From Phylloscopus collybita (lineage: Eukaryota > Chordata > Aves > Passeriformes > Phylloscopidae): a stretch of 64,000 nt of DNA. The position numbers and the translations under genes were made by a program. The stretch is taken from assembly GCA_027886175.1 (NCBI GenBank), contig JAJNNQ010000026.1:10764001-10828000 (forward strand), read 5' to 3'. Below the pieces are notes generated by a model. It was not told where the DNA came from and did not search any database. It was given only the letters and a program-made list of their open reading frames with translations. Shown piece after piece: positions 50,933 to 57,545 of the stretch. The first letter of the stretch is position 1. Every line of letters begins with the position of its first letter.

Positions 50933-51595
50933 TTAGGTTTTCCCATCTTTCTGCATTACCCACCAAGTGTTACCAGGTCCTTGAGCAAAAACAATCCCAC
51001 GGGTGGGTTCACCTTTGCCCAAGGTGGGGTTTACCCAAACAGTCTTTCCTAAGATACCTCTCATATGTACCACAGGGACTTTGTCTCCATCCACTGTGTG
51101 CAAAGGGGTAGACTGGGCAGGACCAGCTCGATTAATAGACCCTCGGGTGTTGACCATCCAGGTGGCCTTTGCTAAGTTCACTTCCCAATTTTTGAAGGTC
51201 CCCCCGCCAAGTGCTTTCAGGGTGGTCTTAAGCAGTCCATTGCACCGTTCAACTTTCCTGGCAGCTGGTGCATGATAAGGGATGTGATATATCCATTCAA
51301 TGCCGTGTTCCTTAGCCCAGGTGTTTATGAGGCTGTTCTTGAAATGAGTCCCGTTGTCCGACTCAATTCTCTCAGGGGTGCCATGTCTCCACAGGACTTG
51401 TTTTTCCAGGCCCAGGATAGTACTCTGGGCAGTGGCATGAGGCACAGGATAGGTCTCCAGCCACCCAGTGGTGGCTTCCACCATGGTCAGCACGTAGCGC
51501 TTGCCTTGGCGGGTTTGGGGCAGTGTGATGTAATCAATCTGCCAGGCCTCCCCATACTTGTACTTGGACCACTGTGTGCTTTGATGGCAGCACAC
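50933..51595 (-). pseudogene. pol, integrase catalytic core (frameshifted fragment)
   Basis: The continuation of pol in another frame, ending in TAA at 50933-50935. The nominal first codon is GTG, so this is not an independent gene. It encodes the integrase core with a complete D,D-35-E triad: Asp at about residue 21 (WQIDYITL), Asp 80 (ESDNGTHF) and Glu 116 (KVERCNG), with exactly 35 residues between the last two. Integrase joins viral cDNA ends to host DNA. The C-terminal part to residue 220 lacks any added dUTPase or env. The frame differs from upstream pol by a net loss of one base or gain of two near 51580, so the two parts cannot be made as one protein without frameshifting. Confidence 0.9.
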
Positions 51596-54051
51596 GTCTC
51601 ACAGTCGTGGATAACCTGTGAAATACTGTCCATGGTTAGATCCACCCCTCGGTCTCGTGCCCACTTATAGGTGGCATCTCTGCCCTGATGACCTGAAGCA
51701 TCATGGGCCCACTGAGCCAGGAACAACTCTCCCTTGTGTTGCCAATCCAAGTCTACCTTGGATACCTTTATCCTCGCAGCTTGATCTACTTGCTCATTGT
51801 TCCGGTGCTCCTCATTAGCCCGACTCTTGGGGACATGGGCATCCACATGGCGGACTTTCACAGGTAGTTTCCCTACCCTGATGGCAATGTCCTTCCACTC
51901 ATCAGCAGCCCAGATTGGTTTTCCCCTACGCTGCCAGTTGGCTTTTTTCCACCTTTCCAGCCAGCCCCACAGAGCATTAGCCACCATCCACGAATCAGTG
52001 TAGAGGTAGAGCTTCGGCCACTTCTCTCTTTCAGCAATGTCCAGGGCCAATTGAACAGCTTTGAGTTCAGCAAGCTGGCTTGACCCACCTTCTCCTTCAG
52101 TGGCGTGTGCAACCTGTCGTGTGGGGCTCCATACGGCTGCTTTCCACTTCCGGTTCATCCCTACAATGCGACAGGAACCATCAGTGAAAAGAGCGTAACG
52201 TGTTTCTTCTGCTGGAAGTTGGTTGTATGGTGGAGCTTCTTCAGCCCGGGTTACTTGCTCTTGTTCTTCTTCGTCAGTGAGACTGAAGTTCTCAGCTTCT
52301 GGCCAGTTGGTGATTACTTCCAAAATTCCTGGGTGATTTGGGTTTCCAATACGGGCGCGCTGAGTGATGAGGGCAATCCATTTGCTCCATGTGGCATCGG
52401 TAGCATGGTGGGTGGAGGGAACCTTTCCTTTAAACATCCACCCCAGCACCGGTAGTCGGGGTGCCAGGAGGAGTTGTGCTTCAGTGCCAATCACCTCTGA
52501 GGCAGCTTGAACTCCTTCGTAGGCGGCCAAGATCTCCTTCTCTGTGGGAGTGTAATTGGCTTCAGACCCTCTGTAGCTTCGGCTCCAGAATCCCAGTGGC
52601 CGGCCTCGAGTCTCACCCGGCACCTTCTGCCACAGGCTCCAGGACAGACCATGGCTCCCGGCTGCAGAGTAGAGCACATTCTTTACCTCTGGTCCCGTCC
52701 TGACTGGGCCAAGGGCTACCGCATGAGCGATCTCCTGCTTGATCTGGGCAAAGGCGTGTTGCTGTTCTGGGCCCCAGTGGAAATCGTTCTTCTTGCGGGT
52801 AACCAGGTACAGAGGGCTCACAATCTGACTGTACTCAGGGATGTGCATCCTCCAAAAGCCAATGGCCCCTAGGAAAGCTTGTGTTTCCTTCTTGTTGGTC
52901 GGTGGGGACATGGCAGTGATCTTATTGATGACCTCAGTGGGAATCTGACGCAGTCCATCTTGCCACTTCACTCCCAGGAACTGGATCTCTTGGGCAGGTC
53001 CCTTGACTTTGCTCTTCTTGATGGCAAAACCGGCTTCCAGGAGAATTTGGATGATCTTCTCTCCTTTCTCAAAGACTTCCATTGCCGTGTTCCCCCACAC
53101 AATGATGTCATCGATGTACTGTAGATGGTCCGGAGCCTCACCCTTTCCCAGTGCAGCCTGGATCAGTCCATGGCAGCTGGTGGGACTGTGCTTCCACCCC
53201 TGGGGCAGTCGGTTCCAGGTGTACTGCACACCCCTCCAGGTGAAAGCAAACTGGGGTCTGCACTCTGCTGCCACAGGAATGGAGAAGAAGGCATTGGCAA
53301 TGTCGATGGTCGCGTACCAGTTTGCTGCCTTGGACTCCAGCTCATACTGCAACTCCAACATGTCTGGCACAGCAGCACTCAGTGGTGGCGTGACCTCATT
53401 CAGACCACGGTAATCCACTGTCAGTCTCCATTCCCCACTGGGCTTATGCACAGGCCAGATGGGGCTGTTAAAAGGTGAATGAGCCTTACTGACCACCCCT
53501 TGGCTCTCCAGTTTACGAATCATCTCATGGATCGGGGTCACAGAGTCTCTGTCAGTGCGGTATTGCCGACGATGCACTGTTGCTGTGGCAATTGGTACCT
53601 GTTGTTCTTCAACTCTTAGCAGTCCCACAGCAGAAGGGTCATCTGAGAGACCAGGCAAGGTATTCAGTTGTTTGATCTCTTCCGTCTCTACAGCAGCTAC
53701 TCCAAAAGCCCAACGATATCCTTTTGGGTCTTTGAAATATCCATTTCTGAGATAGTCTATGCCGAGGATGCACGGGGCCTCTGGGCCAGTCACAATGGGG
53801 TGTTTCTGCCACCCATTCCCAGTTAAACTCACTTCGGCTTCCACTACAGTCAGCTGCTGGGACCCTCCTGTCACCCCAGAAATAGAAATGGGTTCTGTTC
53901 CTACATACCCTGATGGCATCAGGGTACATTGGGCACCAGTGTCAACCAAAGCCGTGTATTTTTGTGGGTCAGATGTGCCAGGCCATCGGATCCACACAGT
54001 CCAATAGATCTGATTATCCCTTTCCTCTACCTGGCTAGAGGCAGGACCCCT
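51487..54051 (-). CDS. pol: protease, reverse transcriptase, RNase H, integrase zinc domain
   Basis: The open frame continues directly from gag past its TAG with no other stop; there is no ATG at its beginning, so it must be made as a gag-pol product. Residues counted from 53997: protease LVDTGAQ at 17-23 with a later ILGIDYL near 77; reverse transcriptase with catalytic Asp in TIDIANAFF (~232), LPQGW (~264) and the active-site YIDD (294-297); RNase H with Asp 605 (FTDGS), Glu 644, Asp 668 (YTDSW), HVDAH (717-721) and Asp 738; integrase zinc binding with His 764, His 770, Cys 799, Cys 802. All key catalytic residues are present. After residue ~806 the frame runs into unrelated sequence because of the frameshift, so the last ~30 codons are not genuine. 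Confidence 0.93.
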   Translation of the reverse strand, partial: RGPASSQVEERDNQIYWTVWIRWPGTSDPQKYTALVDTGAQCTLMPSGYVGTEPISISGVTGGSQQLTVVEAEVSLTGNGWQKHPIVTGPEAPCILGIDYLRNGYFKDPKGYRWAFGVAAVETEEIKQLNTLPGLSDDPSAVGLLRVEEQQVPIATATVHRRQYRTDRDSVTPIHEMIRKLESQGVVSKAHSPFNSPIWPVHKPSGEWRLTVDYRGLNEVTPPLSAAVPDMLELQYELESKAANWYATIDIANAFFSIPVAAECRPQFAFTWRGVQYTWNRLPQGWKHSPTSCHGLIQAALGKGEAPDHLQYIDDIIVWGNTAMEVFEKGEKIIQILLEAGFAIKKSKVKGPAQEIQFLGVKWQDGLRQIPTEVINKITAMSPPTNKKETQAFLGAIGFWRMHIPEYSQIVSPLYLVTRKKNDFHWGPEQQHAFAQIKQEIAHAVALGPVRTGPEVKNVLYSAAGSHGLSWSLWQKVPGETRGRPLGFWSRSYRGSEANYTPTEKEILAAYEGVQAASEVIGTEAQLLLAPRLPVLGWMFKGKVPSTHHATDATWSKWIALITQRARIGNPNHPGILEVITNWPEAENFSLTDEEEQEQVTRAEEAPPYNQLPAEETRYALFTDGSCRIVGMNRKWKAAVWSPTRQVAHATEGEGGSSQLAELKAVQLALDIAEREKWPKLYLYTDSWMVANALWGWLERWKKANWQRRGKPIWAADEWKDIAIRVGKLPVKVRHVDAHVPKSRANEEHRNNEQVDQAARIKVSKVDLDWQHKGELFLAQWAHDASGHQGRDATYKWARDRGVDLTMDSISQVIHDCETCAAIKAHSGPSTSMGRPGRLITSHCPKPAKASATC

Positions 54052-54055
54052 CTAG
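54024..54055 (-). promoter_or_regulatory. gag stop codon in competing hairpins
   Basis: On the coding strand the gag TAG is inside CTAGAGG, which pairs perfectly with CCTCTAG after a 7-nt loop. CCTCTA can instead pair with TAGAGG following a 6-nt loop. The two stems share one strand and so exclude each other. Pol continues in the same frame as gag, so controlled stop-codon readthrough, as in gammaretroviruses, is the likely expression route. The structure itself is seen in the sequence; its function is inferred. Confidence 0.55.
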
Positions 54056-55812
54056 CACTGGTTATCCCCTTCCTGAGCATACATACTAGAGGTTCCTTCA
54101 AGGGGATTCAACACAGCATTGGCAGCTTGGTTATAGGAGGCTGAGGCTACTTTCATTTTTGTAGATCCCCCTTGGCGATTGTTCCTCTCCTTGAGCTCAC
54201 GCACCCGTGCTGCCAGGACAGAAGTGGGTTTCCCATCCCACATTCCCATGTCTTCCCCATGGTCATGCAGATAAAACCACAGGTCAGCTCTTGGGGTGTA
54301 CCCTCTCTCTCGAGCTGGGGGTCGTTGGGCTCTAACTCTGGGGCCTGTGACTCGCACTGGTGCCACATTGGAACTGTTTGTCCTCATCTCCTCCCTCACC
54401 CCCCTTATCTCTTCTTTGAGTTCTTTAACCACGGCAGAGATATGAGCCTGCATCGGGCCATTGATCATACTTTCATAATTCCTAAGCTTATTGGCAACAG
54501 ACCCCACTGTCTCTCGATTGTCCTCAGCATTAATTGTTGCAATAAAGGTGGTGTACTGAGATGGCCCTAGATTTGCCAGATTCCACAACATCTGCCCTGT
54601 GCATTTAACCTTGTCAGGGTCATTATCATGCTGTCCACTCCTCCCAAAAAGTACCTCCAGCACCGCCACTTCCCTCAGCTGTTGGATCCCTTCCTCCAGA
54701 GTTTTCCAGCGCATTCTATGGTGGTGCTCCTGCATTCTTTCTTTGTGGATAAATCTCTCTCTCACACTCATTAAAAGCCGCTCCCAAAGGGAAAGGGGTC
54801 CTGGCTCTCTTACAAATACCTGATTTATACCTGAGTCCTGGGTCAAGGGTCCCAAATTCCTTGCCTCACCACTGTCCAATTGCACACCAGTACCCATGAG
54901 GTCCCAAACCCGAAGTAGCCAGGCTGTGTAAGCCTCACGCCCCCGCCGTACGATATCTTTTTGCAGGTTACGGAGACTTTCATACAACAGGGACTCGGTG
55001 ATGATCTGAACATGTGATTCCCCTGCAGATTGTGAGGGCCCTCCTTTCTTATTGTCTGGGTTTGCTGTTTTCACCTTAGATTTCTTTGTTTCCACAGGGG
55101 CAACTGCCGCTGGCTGTGACTGCCCCTGTGGTTCAGCTGGGACCTGAGCAGTTGTAATCTCTGTGGGTTTCATTGCTGCACCATCAGACTCTCTTTTGTC
55201 AGGGCAGGGGAAGGATTTCCCACTAGCTGGGGAAATGTACTCCCTCAGCATCTGGCCCATCTTCTCCTGCATCTCCTTCATCAGAGCCCCCACCCAAACC
55301 GGGTGGTTTATCTCTGAGGCAGGCTGTGGGGCAGGAGCGGACTCTTGGGCTGCATTCTTATTGTCAGGGGTACTTATTAAGGTGCTTACCCATGCCAATT
55401 TCCCCTTATCTCTGAATGCCAAACAGAACAGGCATACCAGCAACACCAGCCACTGTATGATATCATTAGCACTCAGAGATTTCAACCCTTCAAAAACTGG
55501 TGGGGTGAACCCAAAAAGCTGTGTGAAGGGCTGGGAGAAAATTTCCCCCGGAAACATTTCCTCACAATAGGTACTATTGTTAAAGTAACCCCAGAAGCAC
55601 AGAGTTAGCCTATGATAGCTATGAATCCATGTGCTTGCTTTCCAGAGGAAGTTAAAAATCCATGAATTTCTCACCTTATTAATCCACAAAATAAACTGGA
55701 TGCCAGCCACAGTAGCCTTAGTCATAGGGCCCATATTTACATAAGGAGTAGCAAATGGCAGAAATACAGCCACCACCACGTGCCACCCAAACCAGGGAAA
55801 GCTAGACCACAT
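54052..55812 (-). CDS. gag-like polyprotein, 586 codons
   Basis: The first ATG after the primer-binding site is at 55812; upstream frame into the LTR has no ATG. The intact frame ends at TAG 54052-54054 and the length is usual for ERV-L gag. Residues 1-140 are strikingly hydrophobic and aromatic: HVVVAVFLPFATPYV (11-25), an IQFILWI stretch (38-44) and IIQWLVLLVCLFCLAF (118-133), with a possible N-glycosylation site NNST near 78-81. Residues 150-265 are a Pro/Gln/Lys-rich linker. Residues 266-450 are helical, capsid-like. Residues 455-478 are a coiled coil (VKELKEEIRGVREEM). A basic tract follows at 488-508. No CCHC zinc knuckle is visible, and Trp at position 2 rules out N-myristoylation. Assignment as gag rests on position and capsid-like character. 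Confidence 0.85.
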   Translation of the reverse strand: MWSSFPWFGWHVVVAVFLPFATPYVNMGPMTKATVAGIQFILWINKVRNSWIFNFLWKASTWIHSYHRLTLCFWGYFNNSTYCEEMFPGEIFSQPFTQLFGFTPPVFEGLKSLSANDIIQWLVLLVCLFCLAFRDKGKLAWVSTLISTPDNKNAAQESAPAPQPASEINHPVWVGALMKEMQEKMGQMLREYISPASGKSFPCPDKRESDGAAMKPTEITTAQVPAEPQGQSQPAAVAPVETKKSKVKTANPDNKKGGPSQSAGESHVQIITESLLYESLRNLQKDIVRRGREAYTAWLLRVWDLMGTGVQLDSGEARNLGPLTQDSGINQVFVREPGPLSLWERLLMSVRERFIHKERMQEHHHRMRWKTLEEGIQQLREVAVLEVLFGRSGQHDNDPDKVKCTGQMLWNLANLGPSQYTTFIATINAEDNRETVGSVANKLRNYESMINGPMQAHISAVVKELKEEIRGVREEMRTNSSNVAPVRVTGPRVRAQRPPARERGYTPRADLWFYLHDHGEDMGMWDGKPTSVLAARVRELKERNNRQGGSTKMKVASASYNQAANAVLNPLEGTSSMYAQEGDNQC

Positions 55813-55878
55813 TATTCTGGCCAGTGGGCTTTTATCTAATACCCAAGAACTGTTATTCCTCTCTCTCAATGCCCTCGT

Positions 55879-55896
55879 GCCCCACGTTGGGCGCCA
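55879..55896 (-). other. Primer-binding site, tRNA-Lys type
   Basis: The coding strand reads TGGCGCCCAACGTGGGGC five bases after the 5' LTR. It is complementary to the 3' end of tRNA-Lys1,2 with no obvious mismatch, and is where minus-strand DNA synthesis would begin. Prototype ERV-L elements were named for a leucine tRNA site, so this is a difference. Confidence 0.88.
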
Positions 55897-55901
55897 AAAT
55901 C

Positions 55902-56681
55902 TGTCTTGGTTTGGAAAGACAGGTATCTGCCAGGGAAACTGAGGTTCCCCTAGGATGGAGAATACCAACCCCTCACACCCCGACGAATTATAATTTTGCA
56001 ATCAAGGGCTCTCAGGCAAAGATGTTGGGAATAGGAATAACAGTCCTTTACTAGGAGATATTAACAATACAAATATGGTAGGAAACAAAACCACCCAACC
56101 AAACAAACAAATAAACAAATAAACAATAATTTTGGAAGAAAACCCTGACAGAGTCAGAGTTTCAATCTGACCCTGTGATTCAGGATGTTGAAAAAACAGT
56201 CCAAACGTAAACAGTCCAAACACTTCTGGAGTGGCAGACGTGATCCTGTTGGAGCAGAGATGATTCTGCGAAGAAGCCGGTTCAGGGACGGCGAGGAGGG
56301 AGACAGGATGACGAGCACAGGAGACGAAGAAGCTCTTCCCACCCCGCAGGGAAGGAAGCGCCGAGCACCCAGCTCCTGCAGCAGGGCCGAACCACTCCTG
56401 CAGCAGCGCCGAACCACTCCTGCAGCAGGGCCGAACCACTCCTGCAGCAGCGCCGAACCACTCCTGCAGCAGGGCCGAACCACTCCTGCAGCCGGGCCGA
56501 ACCGCCAACCCCCGGCCACCCCCCCTCCCCCCCACCCCCCACCGCCAGGGCATGAGATGTATAGAAATGCAAATGCACCGCACAGGCTGGGGAAGGTAAC
56601 AATGGCCTATCAAGGTGGGTCATCAGGCCCCAAAACAGATGTAAATAGAATATACAAAACCCGGCTCCACAACCCAGGACA
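55902..56681 (-). repeat. 5' LTR of the provirus (780 bp)
   Basis: Promoter-bearing LTR at the transcription start side. It has the same termini as the left LTR. It carries six tandem 22-bp GC-rich units (56371-56502) in U3, where the left LTR has about one. The first ~140 and last ~170 bases are identical between the two LTRs. A candidate AGTAAA poly(A) signal lies at 56047-56052 on the minus strand. Confidence 0.95.
56371..56502. repeat. 22-bp GC-rich tandem repeat, six copies, in the 5' LTR
   Basis: Six contiguous 22-bp units (plus strand CTCCTGCAGCAG-GCCGAAC) at 56371, 56393, 56415, 56437, 56459 and 56481. Position 15 alternates G,C,G,C,G in the first five, so the older unit may be a 44-bp dimer. 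Each contains CTGCAG. The other LTR shows a single diverged copy. Confidence 0.95.
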
Positions 56682-56686
56682 ACAAA
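56682..56686. repeat. Provirus target-site duplication, right copy
   Basis: ACAAA directly after the LTR end CAGGACA, identical to the left copy. It fixes the outer border of the provirus. Confidence 0.9.
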
Positions 56687-56746
56687 CAAGATTTTTGAGA
56701 CAATAGGGAGATAGTCATCAAGCTGATATAAATTCTTTCAAGACCA

Positions 56747-56796
56747 AATTCATATTCTGTTATTTTTTTATCTGAAAAAATAACAGAACATGAATT
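56747..56796. repeat. 50-bp hairpin, 22-bp arms
   Basis: The arm AATTCATATTCTGTTATTTTTT and its complement pair over 22 bp with a single mismatch and a 6-base loop (TATCTG). It lies 60 bases beyond the provirus target duplication in host DNA. The flanks do not pair. Confidence 0.9.
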
Positions 56797-56898
56797 CTTA
56801 ATATGAAACTGGTGAAAGAAATGGATCTGATTCTTGTGATCCTTTTGTGTAAAGAGAGCAGTGAATAATGTAGTAATGCTACTCATTGAAACCACAAG

Positions 56899-57536
56899 AT
56901 TTCATTTCCCATCATGAAATCATGAAACAAAACCTCAAAATCAGGGAATGAAGTGAAATGAACAGACTGAACATGACATATGCTGAAATGAAATGCAATT
57001 GAAACAAATAAAGAACATTTGAGAATGGAGTGCATACAATTAATTGCAATGGGATGACATGAGGTGCAGTGAAAAGGACCAAAGCATGCCAAAACAAAAC
57101 TTACTGAAATTTTGAAATCTGGGAAAGAATTGAAATAAACGGGCAGGAGAAGACATATGACGAAAAAAATGCAATTTTTTTTGCATTTGCATGGATCCTA
57201 TACCATTGGGCAGATTCCGTTCTCATTCTTCTTGTTGCCTCCAGGAGCTACATGAAAAAAAAATTCAAAATTCAAAAAATGAATACAATTAAATGAAATG
57301 GGACAACATGAACTGCAGTGAAATGGACTGAAACTTGCCAAAATGATATTGATTAAAATGGCAAAATTTCATTTCCTTTCATGAAATGAATATTCATTGA
57401 AGGAGAAGAAATCTTGAAATCAGGTAACGAAGTGAAACGAACACAGAGAGGAGGAATTACAGCGAAATGGAATACAATCAAAAATAAAAGAAAATTCTGA
57501 ACTGGAGTGAAAACTATTCAATGAAATGAGATGCCC
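56899..57536. repeat. Diverged satellite-like repeat, ~230-250 bp unit, about three copies
   Basis: Landmarks recur in order. The A landmark ACAATTAA...GGGA.AACATGA..TGCAGTGAAA is at about 57037 and 57286, with a weaker copy at about 57516. The T landmark TTTCATTTCC..TCATGAAAT is at about 56901 and 57367. AAATC.GGGAA.GAA.TGAAA is at about 56938, 57116 and 57420. Units are 25-35% diverged by eye. The second contains an unrelated insertion of about 60 bases near 57190-57250. The array is rich in GAAATG on the plus strand and has no coding potential. Confidence 0.6.
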
Positions 57537-57545
57537 TCTTCAAGT

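Larger units (their letters stand above)
50165..56681 (-). mobile_element. Full-length env-less endogenous retrovirus (ERV-L-like)
   Basis: A complete provirus of 6.5 kb: LTR - primer-binding site - gag - stop - pro-RT-RNase H-integrase - polypurine tract - LTR, transcribed right to left. Both LTRs begin TG and end CA, and the whole is bounded by ACAAA duplications. The reverse transcriptase/RNase H/integrase character and the absence of env place it with class III (ERV-L) elements. Its primer site is of the tRNA-Lys type. The LTRs differ by only about nine substitutions and two short indels by eye outside one variable repeat, so integration is recent. Apart from the in-frame stop after gag, one frameshift inside integrase is the only coding lesion seen. 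Confidence 0.95.

Noticed and set aside
51272..53478. Several plus-strand frames of 80-136 codons opposite pol
   Set aside because: They are shadows of the minus-strand pol frame.
56185..56706. 173-codon plus-strand frame across the right LTR
   Set aside because: Antisense to the LTR and created by the 22-bp GC-rich repeat; the matching frame is different in the other LTR.
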